Both the position numbers and the translations under genes were made by a program. From UBA5072 sp041737175 (GTDB lineage: Bacteria; Bacteroidota; Bacteroidia; Bacteroidales; UBA10428), in NCBI GenBank assembly GCA_041737175.1, contig JBGSSF010000022.1, positions 1 to 64,000 on the forward strand: 64,000 nt of DNA, in the 5' to 3' direction. This document shows positions 50,870 through 59,970 of this stretch, one piece after another. The notes beneath the pieces were generated by a model that ran no database searches, was not told the DNA's origin, and saw nothing but the letters and a program-made list of their open reading frames with translations. The stretch's first letter is position 1, and each line of letters opens with the position of its first letter.

Positions 50870-51250
50870 ATGGAACCAATTAACATTGAGGGCACACCAA
50901 AAACTCCTTCCATCAAATTTCTTTCGGAAGAAGGAGTTATTGAAATTAAGGGCAGATCGATCCCTGAGAACTCCATCGAATTTTATAAACCTTTGGTAGA
51001 TTGGCTGGAGGCTTATGCAAAGGATCCTTTGAAGAAAACACTGGTGAATATCCAGTTGGAATATTTTAATACCAGTTCCTCCAAATGCATTCTCGATGTT
51101 TTTAAAAAGCTCGAGTCCATCCACAAGTCCAAGCATGATGTGGTAATTAACTGGTATTATGAGGAAGATGATGAGGATATGCTGGAGGCCGGAGAGGACT
51201 ATGAATCCATTATCAGAGTACCCTTTAAAATGATTGAGATAGTGGAATAA
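50870..51250 (+). CDS. SiaC-family regulatory phosphoprotein (DUF1987)
   Basis: A 126-residue DUF1987/SiaC protein with the typical EGTPKTPSIKF opening and YEEDDEDMLEAGEDYE acidic segment (about 95-115). The motif YFNTSSSK (65-72) puts a Thr at position 68, the position reported as the phospho-acceptor in P. aeruginosa SiaC. There the unphosphorylated form activates the cyclase SiaD. Here the output partner is unknown. The gene ends 30 bp before a strong two-way terminator. Confidence 0.88.
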   Translation: MEPINIEGTPKTPSIKFLSEEGVIEIKGRSIPENSIEFYKPLVDWLEAYAKDPLKKTLVNIQLEYFNTSSSKCILDVFKKLESIHKSKHDVVINWYYEEDDEDMLEAGEDYESIIRVPFKMIEIVE

Positions 51251-51280
51251 AATCCGCGGGTTGATCGAAAAATAATACGT

Positions 51281-51305
51281 AGAGACGGGTTTAAAACCCG
51301 TCTCT
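51281..51305. terminator. Bidirectional terminator between siaC-type and ABC genes
   Basis: AGAGACGGGTTT-A-AAACCCGTCTCT is a perfect 12-bp stem, flanked by AATAAT and ATTATTTT, so both directions have a T-rich run after the hairpin. The arm shares TAGAGACG with the palindrome at 29296. Confidence 0.85.
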
Positions 51306-51311
51306 ATTATT

Positions 51312-54300
51312 TTATACCCTCTTGAACCATTTTGAACTGGCCTGATCCATGAAGTCCATTATACGTTTTAATACCCTGTAATACAGTATGGTATAAAGTA
51401 ATAACGAAAAAATCCAGATGACACAGGTATTGACCCAGAAAGTGCTGAAATAACTACCGAAGACCATTTTTCTGGGAGCATAGAAATGTGCCTTGATCAA
51501 GGGATGAACGGGATCAAGGTAGATGGGATCAATTTTCTGGAATAATCTGCCCTTGTATTCAATGATCCTGACCAGCTCGTTGTTGTTCTCCACAAATTCA
51601 GTTAGCTTTTCATTATGGTACCTTCGTTTCAACTCCAGAAACTTGAACTTGTCGGTTTGTGTCTTTTCGTGATCCCTGATCAGGTTATCTTTTGTATCGT
51701 TGGCATGATTGTATATCCTGATATAAACCTTGTTTAAAGTCTTGATGAAACGACGTGTATCATCAATAACTTCCTGGTTGATATGTTCCAGAGTCAACTT
51801 GCTGAGATCGGGAAAGACGATCTGCTGAACGCTCTGAATGGGTATCTTTTTAACAACAGGCAATTCATTGCCGATCTCGTTCCGGAGAAGAACCAGATAT
51901 GCCTCAGTCTTTTTATGATCACCGGGACCTTTTATATCACGTTCAATGAAATCAAGTTTGTTCTCCAGGTTTTTGATCCAATAATTCTTTTTGTATTCAG
52001 CAATGCTGAGTGCCTTGTTAACAGTGTAAAAGGGCTCATCGTACCTGTTGTGCATGAATTGTTCCACAGCCAGTGCTTCATATCCCCACCGGGCAGTCAT
52101 TAATTCACCATATATGGGTATCATACTGGGTGAGGATATTTGAGGATTCAGTTTCTCGTATTTGACAATGACACCGCTCAGAATAATTTGAGGAATAACA
52201 AGAAAAGGAATGAGGATATAGATGGTCACCACAGTCTTGAAACTGTCTGATATGAGTAATCCCATTACATTGGAAGCTGTCCACACACTGAACAATAAAA
52301 TCCAGTATTTCAAAAACATTCCTCTTACCTCAAGAATACTGTTTCCGATCAAAACAAAAGTCAGGGCCTGAATGGCTGAAATGGCCATCATTACAGTAAG
52401 TTTGGACATTAAATAGCCCGACCAGCTAAGATTCAGAAAAGCCTCCCGCTTCAGGATCTTTCGGTCTTTGATGATTTCCTCTGCGCTTACGGTTAGTCCC
52501 ATGAAAGTGGCAACAATAACCGACATAAAGAGATACACCGGCAAATTACTGTTTTCAAGCAAGGTGTAACCACTTTCGTTGGTCTCGCTCACGTTGAAGT
52601 ACTTAATAATAAAAGCAAGGATGAATGCGAGAACAGGAGCCTCCAGAAGCGTTATGATGAGGTATTGCGTGTTGGCAATCTTAGATAAAATATCCCTTGT
52701 AATAAATACACTCAACTGTTTCAATATACCAGGAACCTGGAAAGCAATGGATGGCAGCAGGTTACTATTAATAACCGGCTTTTTCTTATCGGTTGATTCC
52801 GTTGAAAGGTAGTATCTGTGCCATTCATCCGGTGATATTTTCCTCGTGCGCGTCTCTTTACCGTATTCATCAATAACAAGCGATTCAACAATATTGAAGA
52901 TCTGCTCGGGGTTGACATTGCCGCACACATGGCATTCACTGTCGGCCCAATTGGCCTGGTGGACTTTTGATTTGAAATAGGTAATTGAATCTACGGGATT
53001 ACCGTTGTAAATCAAATATCCTCCCGAGTCAAGAATCAGAAGATTGTCAAACATTTTAAAAATGTCGGAGGAAGGCTGATGTATAACAACGAATATGAGT
53101 TTGCCTTTAAACGTAAGGTCCTTCAAAAGGTCCATAATATTTTCGGAATCCTTTGAAGAAAGTCCGGACGTCGGTTCGTCCAGGAAAAGTATGGCCGGTT
53201 CCCTGATCAGTTCAAGCGCGATGTTAAGTCTTTTCCTCTGTCCACCACTGATTTTTTTATTCAGCGGAGTTCCAACCTGGATATCTTTGATTTCATATAA
53301 TCCCAGATTATGAAGCATACCGGTCACCGCCTGATTGATCTCTTCCTCGGAATAATTGTCGAAACACAGCCTGGCATTGTAATATAAATTCTGGAATACT
53401 GTCAGCTCTTCCATGAGGAGGTCATCCTGTGATACATGCCCGATTAATCCGTTGGCCTTGATCTTATCCTTGTAAATGTCGATTCCGTTTATCAATACCC
53501 TGCCTTCATTAGGCTGCATCGAACCATTTAAAATGTTCAGAAGGGTTGATTTTCCGGCGCCGCTCGATCCCATAATACCAACCAGTCTTCCGGATTCCTC
53601 ACAGAAACTGATCTTATGAACGCCGGTGGTCCCGCTTTTGAAAAGATAACTGACTTCCTCAGCCTCAAATACAATCCGCTGCAACTGGAGATCTTCCTTG
53701 AAAACACTTATTATATCACTGAAATAGAGAGGTTTAACATGATGATTCCGGATAGAGGTGCCGGTATTCAGCGCAAACACTTTATCCTGTTGCAGTATCT
53801 GTCCGTTTATGTATAACTCACTTTCACCCAGGTAACGTAAAAAGTACATCCCGGCTGAAGGAATATGGATTACCCAAATCTGACCGTTCAGATATTCTGA
53901 AAAAATATGCTTGTTTTTGTTTTTCGGCTGAATTTTCCGGTTGCTCACCACCAGTAAATTGCGATCGTTGGGTACTTGTTTGAAATTGTTGATTGTAAAG
54001 TCCCTGATAAGCTGATATTCTTCCTGCGGAATGTAAAAGGAGTCAGAAACAGCAGTAATAAAAGCAAATTCCTGTTCACTGATTTCATGATAACTGGATT
54101 TCACAAATTCGAACAACTGAACAAGCACGATAATCTTCTGTTTTTGTGCAAGTTCTTTGTTGATGTCGTTGCAGATTCTCAGAACTTTTACCGAGTCAGC
54201 ACCAATTCTCTTCTCACCCCGTTCAACATGCATAGCCTGGTGATTCTCATAATAGGTGTCGAAGATCTTGAGATAATCCTTCACAAGTTCCTGGTTCAGC

Positions 54301-54410
54301 TGGCGGCTAAGAAAAGATAATACCACAGAGCGCCTGTCCTTACCATTGCTGTCCGGACTGGCTATTATGGCAAATAGTTCCATTAAGGCTTTGAGAATTT
54401 TCTCACTCAT
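51312..54410 (-). CDS. ABCG-like half-transporter with TerB-like and FHA-like N-terminal domains
   Basis: The 1032-residue protein has four parts. Residues about 1-145 are helical and resemble a TerB fold (FAIIASPDSNGKDRRSVVLSFL). Residues about 150-245 look FHA-like, with IRNHHVKPLYFSDI. The ATPase (about 255-480) has Walker A GSSGAGKST, signature SGGQRKR and Walker B ILFLDEPTSGL. The permease (about 590-1030) has six or seven helices with a large charged insert (about 800-960) between the last two. Order and signature match ABCG/eye-pigment-type exporters. A CxxC pair (SECHVCGN, about 495) sits after the ATPase. Substrate unknown. Confidence 0.85.
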   Translation of the reverse strand: MSEKILKALMELFAIIASPDSNGKDRRSVVLSFLSRQLNQELVKDYLKIFDTYYENHQAMHVERGEKRIGADSVKVLRICNDINKELAQKQKIIVLVQLFEFVKSSYHEISEQEFAFITAVSDSFYIPQEEYQLIRDFTINNFKQVPNDRNLLVVSNRKIQPKNKNKHIFSEYLNGQIWVIHIPSAGMYFLRYLGESELYINGQILQQDKVFALNTGTSIRNHHVKPLYFSDIISVFKEDLQLQRIVFEAEEVSYLFKSGTTGVHKISFCEESGRLVGIMGSSGAGKSTLLNILNGSMQPNEGRVLINGIDIYKDKIKANGLIGHVSQDDLLMEELTVFQNLYYNARLCFDNYSEEEINQAVTGMLHNLGLYEIKDIQVGTPLNKKISGGQRKRLNIALELIREPAILFLDEPTSGLSSKDSENIMDLLKDLTFKGKLIFVVIHQPSSDIFKMFDNLLILDSGGYLIYNGNPVDSITYFKSKVHQANWADSECHVCGNVNPEQIFNIVESLVIDEYGKETRTRKISPDEWHRYYLSTESTDKKKPVINSNLLPSIAFQVPGILKQLSVFITRDILSKIANTQYLIITLLEAPVLAFILAFIIKYFNVSETNESGYTLLENSNLPVYLFMSVIVATFMGLTVSAEEIIKDRKILKREAFLNLSWSGYLMSKLTVMMAISAIQALTFVLIGNSILEVRGMFLKYWILLFSVWTASNVMGLLISDSFKTVVTIYILIPFLVIPQIILSGVIVKYEKLNPQISSPSMIPIYGELMTARWGYEALAVEQFMHNRYDEPFYTVNKALSIAEYKKNYWIKNLENKLDFIERDIKGPGDHKKTEAYLVLLRNEIGNELPVVKKIPIQSVQQIVFPDLSKLTLEHINQEVIDDTRRFIKTLNKVYIRIYNHANDTKDNLIRDHEKTQTDKFKFLELKRRYHNEKLTEFVENNNELVRIIEYKGRLFQKIDPIYLDPVHPLIKAHFYAPRKMVFGSYFSTFWVNTCVIWIFSLLLYTILYYRVLKRIMDFMDQASSKWFKRV

Positions 54411-54478
54411 TACTCATATCGGTTTTCCGCTTTGGCTATCAATTCAGCTTATCTAAGTTTTTTACGTAATTCAGTGCC

Positions 54479-54610
54479 ATGGGTTTCAGAACCGCTACCG
54501 TTAATTTTTCGGGTACGAAAAAGGTAACCGACAGACTGTCGCATTCATATGAAGAAGAAGGACAATATGACATACCGTTGGTTAAAGTGATGCTTTGGTT
54601 TAAAATTTGA
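54479..54610 (+). CDS. Possible 43-residue small protein upstream of clpB
   Basis: An ATG frame (begins MGFRTATVNFSG, ends VKVMLWFKI) lies 27 bp before clpB in an otherwise gene-free 227-bp gap. It has a basic and then an acidic stretch and no known motif. It may be a real small gene, an untranslated leader, or chance. Confidence 0.25.
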   Translation: MGFRTATVNFSGTKKVTDRLSHSYEEEGQYDIPLVKVMLWFKI

Positions 54611-54637
54611 CGAAATATATATCAAATAGCAAGGGCA

Positions 54638-57241
54638 ATGAACTTTGATAACTTCACCATCAGATCACAGGAGGCTATTAATCAGGCATCCGGAATAGCC
54701 ACGCAATATCAGCATCAGGCAGTGGAAACGGGCCATTTGCTGAAGTCACTGTTAAGCACGGAAGACAGTGTTGCAAGGCATCTCCTGGCCAAGGCAGGTA
54801 TCAATACGGATGATTTGGAGAGGATCCTCGACCGCATTCTCGAATCTTACCCGAAAGTATCCGGTGGCGATCAGTATCTTTCACAAGCTGCCAGCAACAT
54901 CCTCCTCAAATCGGTTGAGATTGCCAAAACCATGCAGGATCAATTTGTATCTGTTGAGCATATATTGCTGGCGATGGTTCTTTCGGGAGATCAGGTTGGC
55001 AAATTGCTGAAGGATTTTGGTATCCGCGAAAAGGATCTGAAATCGGCAATTCATGAACTGAGGAAAGGCTCAAAGGTAACAAGCCAGTCGGCTGAAGACA
55101 CTTACAATTCATTGAACAAATATGCAATTAACCTGAATGAACAGGCCCGCAATGGCCGTCTTGATCCGGTTATTGGCCGTGAGGATGAAATAAGAAGAGT
55201 AATGCAAATCCTCTCGCGCCGCACCAAGAATAATCCTGTTCTGATCGGGGAGCCCGGCGTTGGTAAAACAGCTATAGCCGAGGGTCTTGCATACCGGATT
55301 ATTTCGGGGGATGTGCCGGAAAATCTGAAAACCCGTCAGGTGTTTTCGCTCGATATGGGAGCTTTGATAGCAGGTGCCAAATATAAAGGTGAATTCGAAG
55401 AGCGACTGAAAGCGGTGGTGAAGGAGGTTATTGCAGCAAACGGAGAGATCATCCTGTTTATTGACGAAATTCATACGCTTGTCGGGGCAGGCAAAAGCGA
55501 GGGTGCCCTGGATGCAGCCAATATACTTAAACCTGCTCTTGCCAGGGGAGAGCTCAGGGCAATAGGAGCTACAACAAACGATGAGTACCAGAAATACTTT
55601 GAAAAGGACAAAGCCCTTGAAAGACGCTTTCAGGTGGTCATGGTCAATGAACCGGATATACCCAGTGCCATCTCAATTCTCAGGGGGCTGCGTGAAAGAT
55701 ATGAGAACCATCACAAGGTGAGAATCAAGGATGAAGCGATAGTAGCAGCTGTGGAATTGTCGAATCGCTATATTACAGGAAGATTTTTGCCGGATAAAGC
55801 CATTGATCTGATCGATGAAGCAGCGTCAAGATTACGTCTTGAGATGAATTCAGTTCCCAGGGAAATAGATGACCTGGATCGTAAAATACAGCAACTCGAA
55901 ATCGAAAAGGAAGCCCTTAAGCGTGAGAATGATGAGTTAAAAGTCACAGAACTGAGCAGAGAAATCAGCGAGGTAAATGAAGAACGCATGAAGCTCAAGG
56001 CAAAGTGGCAAAATGAAAAGAAAATAATAGAAGAAATTCAGCAACAGAAAAGAAGCATCGAAGCCTTAAAATCAGAGGCTGATCAGGCTGAACGTCAGGG
56101 AAATTACGGCATGGTAGCTGAAATCCGCTATGGGAGGATTAAGGAGGCCGAGAAGAAGATCGCTGACATGAATGCAGATTTGATCAATGCACAGGGCGAT
56201 TCGGCTATGATCAATGAAGAGGTGTCGGCCGAGGACATTGCCGAGATCATATCCAACTGGACTGGAATACCAGTAAGGCGAATGCTGCAGGGGGAAAGGG
56301 AAAAACTCCTGAAACTTGAACAGGAATTGCATAAAAGGGTGGTGGGTCAGGATGAAGCCGTTGCTGCAGTCGCTGATGCAGTGCGAAGAAGCAGGGCAGG
56401 ATTACAGGACCCCAAACGTCCCATTGGCTCATTTCTTTTTCTGGGCACCACAGGAGTTGGTAAAACAGAGCTGGCCAAAGCTTTGGCTGAAATCCTGTTC
56501 AGTGACGAAAACCTGATGACACGTATCGATATGTCCGAATATCAGGAGAGACATACTGTTTCCCGACTTGTTGGTGCACCTCCAGGATATGTGGGATATG
56601 AGGAAGGGGGACAACTTACGGAAGCTGTGCGCAGGAAACCGTATTCTGTTTTATTGCTGGATGAAATTGAAAAAGCTCATCCCGATGTCTTCAACGTATT
56701 ATTGCAGGTACTCGATGACGGACGCCTGACCGATAACAAGGGACGCGTGGTAAATTTCAAAAATACAATCATCGTTATGACCTCAAATATAGGTTCATCG
56801 GTGATTCAGAATAACCTGCAACACCTGAATGAGAAAAACAGGCAGGAAGTGTTGGAAAAGACAAAGAATGAGGTTTTTGAACTGTTGAAAAAAACATTGC
56901 GACCTGAATTTCTGAACCGGGTGGATGAACTCATCATGTTTACACCGTTGACCCAGAAAGAAATAAGAGAAATAGTAAGGTTACAATTCAATCAGGTTAT
57001 TGAGAAGCTTGCTGAAAATGATATTCAAATATCCTTTACCGACGAAGCAGTTGACTGGATTGCCGGGCAGGGTTATGATCCTCAGTACGGTGCACGGCCT
57101 ATCAAAAGGCAGATACAAAAGAATATCCTGAATGAATTGTCAAGAAAAATTCTGGAAGGTACTGTAAAAAGAGACCAGGCAGTACTGGTGGACTGCGAGA
57201 ACCATGAGATTCGTTTTACAAATCAGGGGAAGGGGAATTGA
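54638..57241 (+). CDS. clpB: ATP-dependent disaggregase ClpB
   Basis: The 867-residue Hsp100 chaperone has the Clp N domain (about 1-145), a first AAA+ module with GEPGVGKT (about 207-214) and FIDEIHTLVGAG, the ClpB-specific coiled-coil middle domain (about 400-525), and a second AAA+ module with GTTGVGKTELAKALAE (about 608-623) and LLDEIEKAHPDVFN. There is no ClpP-binding tripeptide loop evident, as expected for ClpB. It rescues aggregated proteins with DnaK. No CIRCE or other heat-shock operator was recognised upstream. Confidence 0.97.
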   Translation: MNFDNFTIRSQEAINQASGIATQYQHQAVETGHLLKSLLSTEDSVARHLLAKAGINTDDLERILDRILESYPKVSGGDQYLSQAASNILLKSVEIAKTMQDQFVSVEHILLAMVLSGDQVGKLLKDFGIREKDLKSAIHELRKGSKVTSQSAEDTYNSLNKYAINLNEQARNGRLDPVIGREDEIRRVMQILSRRTKNNPVLIGEPGVGKTAIAEGLAYRIISGDVPENLKTRQVFSLDMGALIAGAKYKGEFEERLKAVVKEVIAANGEIILFIDEIHTLVGAGKSEGALDAANILKPALARGELRAIGATTNDEYQKYFEKDKALERRFQVVMVNEPDIPSAISILRGLRERYENHHKVRIKDEAIVAAVELSNRYITGRFLPDKAIDLIDEAASRLRLEMNSVPREIDDLDRKIQQLEIEKEALKRENDELKVTELSREISEVNEERMKLKAKWQNEKKIIEEIQQQKRSIEALKSEADQAERQGNYGMVAEIRYGRIKEAEKKIADMNADLINAQGDSAMINEEVSAEDIAEIISNWTGIPVRRMLQGEREKLLKLEQELHKRVVGQDEAVAAVADAVRRSRAGLQDPKRPIGSFLFLGTTGVGKTELAKALAEILFSDENLMTRIDMSEYQERHTVSRLVGAPPGYVGYEEGGQLTEAVRRKPYSVLLLDEIEKAHPDVFNVLLQVLDDGRLTDNKGRVVNFKNTIIVMTSNIGSSVIQNNLQHLNEKNRQEVLEKTKNEVFELLKKTLRPEFLNRVDELIMFTPLTQKEIREIVRLQFNQVIEKLAENDIQISFTDEAVDWIAGQGYDPQYGARPIKRQIQKNILNELSRKILEGTVKRDQAVLVDCENHEIRFTNQGKGN

Positions 57242-57249
57242 AGGATCGG

Positions 57250-57585
57250 CTAAAAGCTGTTCAGACACTCATCCAGCGTAGGATATAGGGTAAACACGTT
57301 GTGAAGCTGAAGGAGTTTGAACAAATCCATCACCTCAGGATTTATTCCGCATATTTTAAACGTTCCCTTGCTGTTGGCGGCGGTTTTAAGAATAGATAAA
57401 AACACGCCAAATCCTGAACTGTCAATGTATTTTATGCCCTCAAGGTTGAGAATCAGCCGGGTTCCCTCAGCATTGAAAAAGCTTTTCAGGTCCTCCTTCA
57501 CCGGTTCGGTAATAAGCGCATTAAACCTGTCGATATTATCGAATCGCACAACAGTTATATTGTTGATCTTCTCAATCTTTAGCAT
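57250..57585 (-). CDS. STAS-domain protein, second copy
   Basis: 111 residues, one STAS domain with the phospho-site in YIDSSGFGVF (Ser56-Ser57). It is 10 bp downstream of an Hpt-domain gene on the same strand, so the two are co-transcribed. The pairing of a Ser-phosphorylated switch with a His-phosphotransfer protein is not a usual couple and hints at a joint signalling role. It ends 8 bp from the convergent clpB. Confidence 0.88.
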   Translation of the reverse strand: MLKIEKINNITVVRFDNIDRFNALITEPVKEDLKSFFNAEGTRLILNLEGIKYIDSSGFGVFLSILKTAANSKGTFKICGINPEVMDLFKLLQLHNVFTLYPTLDECLNSF

Positions 57586-57595
57586 ATAGAAATTT

Positions 57596-57949
57596 TTAAA
57601 AGTATAATTCCAGATTCTTGGTTACCAAATTAAGCTCCTTCACTGCCTCTGCAGTCTCCTGTTTGAAAGAATCAACCGTCTTTGCATAGGTTCCTACATT
57701 CTTCCCTTCACGCGCAGCGTTTTCAAGATCTTTCAAACGCTGGGCAAGATCTTCCATCCCCATAATGGCCACAGATGATTTTGCTTTATGTGCCAGCTTG
57801 CCCAACAAATCATATTCTTTGCTCTCGAGCAGATGATCCATGTTTTCGCCGAATTCAACAACCTGGCTTTTGAAAATGGAGATCATTTCAAGTACCAGTT
57901 CTTTATTGCTGCCGGCCATTTCACGAAGGTATGACAGATCGATCTTCAC
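57596..57949 (-). CDS. Hpt histidine-phosphotransfer protein
   Basis: A 117-residue helical protein with the Hpt motif KLAHKAKSSVAIMG; the phospho-acceptor is His54. The start is a GTG at 57949; the next in-frame ATG (57919) would cut the first helix. It is free-standing with no kinase domain and probably shuttles phosphate between hybrid kinases and receivers such as those at 31808 and 32400. It is followed by the STAS gene. Confidence 0.88.
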   Translation of the reverse strand: MKIDLSYLREMAGSNKELVLEMISIFKSQVVEFGENMDHLLESKEYDLLGKLAHKAKSSVAIMGMEDLAQRLKDLENAAREGKNVGTYAKTVDSFKQETAEAVKELNLVTKNLELYF

Positions 57950-58075
57950 GGAATCAGTTTTTGGATTCTGTGATGAAATTAAGAATTTTCAAGAAATATT
58001 TGATGAATTTTCAGGATATAAATTTTTTTAACGACGATACTGCTGAATAACTTATCAACAGACATCAAAAATCAT

Positions 58076-58105
58076 ATTGGCCCCTATAATAAAATACTAT
58101 TTTTG
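58076..58105 (+). promoter_or_regulatory. Promoter of gcvT
   Basis: ATTG (58076-58079) and TATTTTTG (58098-58105) with an 18-nt spacer fit the Bacteroidota -33/-7 pair. Predicted start near 58112 and leader about 15 nt. It overlaps the alternative TTG start at 58103, which is therefore rejected. Confidence 0.65.
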
Positions 58106-58126
58106 AAAACCAGAGCTCCATTCACT

Positions 58127-59218
58127 ATGAAAAAAACTGTTTTCAATGCAAAGCACCATCAGTTTGGTGCCCGTATGATAGAATTTGCCGGTTATGAAAT
58201 GCCCGTCGAATATGCCGGTATTAATTCAGAACATCTTGCGGTGCGAAATTCAGCGGGTATTTTCGATGTATCCCATATGGGTGAAATCTGGGTGAAAGGT
58301 CCCGCCGCAAAATCATTTCTGGATCATGTCTTATCCAACGATCCTGGAATATTGTCACAGGGAAAGGCACAATATACCTGTTTCCCGAATGGCAGGGGTG
58401 GGATAGTTGATGATCTGATTGTACACCAGTTTGATGTTGAAAAGTACCTGCTGGTGGTCAATGCTGCCAATATTGAAAAGGACTGGAACTGGCTGAAATC
58501 TCAGAACAGATTTGGAGCTGTGCTGGAAAATGCCTCCGATCATATCTCACAACTTGCCATTCAAGGTCCCAATGCTGAAAAAATCCTCCAGAAACTCACC
58601 TCCCATAATCTGCGTGAAATCAAGTCCTTTACCTTTATAACCGGTGAAATCGGCGGATTGAGGAATGTCATTATAGCAGCAACAGGGTATACCGGAGCAG
58701 GTGGATTTGAGTTGTATCTTGAAAATGACCTTAAAACCGTTCATATATGGGACGAAATATTCAGGGCCGGGGCGGAATTCGAACTCAGGCCTGTAGGTTT
58801 AGCTGCCCGCGATACCCTGAGACTGGAAATGGGATATTGTTTGTACGGCAATGATATCAATGATACCACCTCACCGATTGAAGCAGGATTAGGCTGGATA
58901 ACAAAATTCAATCCCGGAAGGAATTTTATCGACCGACATTTGCTTGAAAACCAAAAAAACACGGGAGTTACGAGAAAACTGGTTGGTTTCGAGATGATTG
59001 AAAGAGGTATACCGCGCCAGCATTATCCCTTGTTTGATTCAACCGGTGAGAACATTGGAGAGGTCACTTCAGGTACCATGTCACCTTCCCTCAAACTTGG
59101 CATCGGTATGGCTTATATAAAAACTGAATTTGCGGTTCCTGGTAATGAAATCTTTGTGGGAATCCGTGATAAGAAACTGCTGGCAAAAGTGGTTAAAATA
59201 CCTTTTTATAAAGGGTAA
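58127..59218 (+). CDS. gcvT: Glycine cleavage system T protein (aminomethyltransferase)
   Basis: From the ATG at 58127 the protein has 363 residues, the usual GcvT length. The opening H-x-x-x-G-A-R-M-(I/V)-x-F-A-G-(Y/W)-x-M-P-V is present, along with NSAGIFDVSHMGE (about 45) and YTGAGGFELY (about 190). The catalytic Asp lies near the N-terminus in the DVSHMG region. It transfers the methylene group to tetrahydrofolate in glycine breakdown. No gcvH or gcvP gene is adjacent. Confidence 0.95.
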   Translation: MKKTVFNAKHHQFGARMIEFAGYEMPVEYAGINSEHLAVRNSAGIFDVSHMGEIWVKGPAAKSFLDHVLSNDPGILSQGKAQYTCFPNGRGGIVDDLIVHQFDVEKYLLVVNAANIEKDWNWLKSQNRFGAVLENASDHISQLAIQGPNAEKILQKLTSHNLREIKSFTFITGEIGGLRNVIIAATGYTGAGGFELYLENDLKTVHIWDEIFRAGAEFELRPVGLAARDTLRLEMGYCLYGNDINDTTSPIEAGLGWITKFNPGRNFIDRHLLENQKNTGVTRKLVGFEMIERGIPRQHYPLFDSTGENIGEVTSGTMSPSLKLGIGMAYIKTEFAVPGNEIFVGIRDKKLLAKVVKIPFYKG

Positions 59219-59224
59219 GTGGTA

Positions 59225-59926
59225 CTATTCCACAATCGGCTGATCATTAACCATATCCGACTCAATATGCCCGTCGAGCAGTCGGATAATCCTGTTGGCA
59301 TGCCGGGCTATATTCTCTTCATGCGTAACAAGAATGATGGTGTTACCGTGGTTATGGATTTCCCTGAAAAGAGCCATGATATCAACGGAGGTTTTGGAAT
59401 CAAGATTTCCTGTGGGTTCGTCGGCAAGAATAATGGCCGGATTGTTCACCATAGCACGTGCAACTGATACACGTTGTCTTTGTCCTCCTGATAATTCATT
59501 GGGTTTGTGTTCCATACGGTCCGCCAGGCCAACACTCTCAAGAGCCATTTTGGCGCGCGCTATACGTTCCTGTTTGGGCACACCGGCGTAGACCAGTGGT
59601 AGCATGACATTTTCAAGGGCAGAATACCGGGGAAGCAGGTTAAAAGTCTGGAATACGAAACCAATTTCTTTATTTCTTATCTCGGCAAGTTGGTTGTCAA
59701 TAAGTTTGCTGGCATCTTTGCCATTTAAAATATACGTACCTGATGTTGGGGTATCCAGACAACCGATGATGTTCATCAATGTTGATTTGCCTGAGCCAGA
59801 TGGCCCCATGATCGTAACATATTCATTTTTATTGATTTCGAGGGAAATTGAACGAAGTGCTTCAACTATCTCTGCTCCAAGATAATAGTGTTTAACTACA
59901 GATTCCAGATGGATGATCTTGTTCAT
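59225..59926 (-). CDS. MacB/LolD-type ABC transporter ATPase
   Basis: This 233-residue ATPase has Walker A GPSGSGKST (about 40-48), Q-loop FQTFNLLPRYSALENV, signature LSGGQRQR (about 143-150), and Walker B ILADEPTGNLDS. The sequence pattern is that of the LolD/MacB class, which powers lipoprotein release or export through a partner permease of FtsX type. No such permease gene is in the window; the gene stands alone, 6 bp from convergent gcvT. Confidence 0.9.
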   Translation of the reverse strand: MNKIIHLESVVKHYYLGAEIVEALRSISLEINKNEYVTIMGPSGSGKSTLMNIIGCLDTPTSGTYILNGKDASKLIDNQLAEIRNKEIGFVFQTFNLLPRYSALENVMLPLVYAGVPKQERIARAKMALESVGLADRMEHKPNELSGGQRQRVSVARAMVNNPAIILADEPTGNLDSKTSVDIMALFREIHNHGNTIILVTHEENIARHANRIIRLLDGHIESDMVNDQPIVE

Positions 59927-59970
59927 GATAACGGATTTGCAGGCATAAAATTAATACTATTCATGGATTG

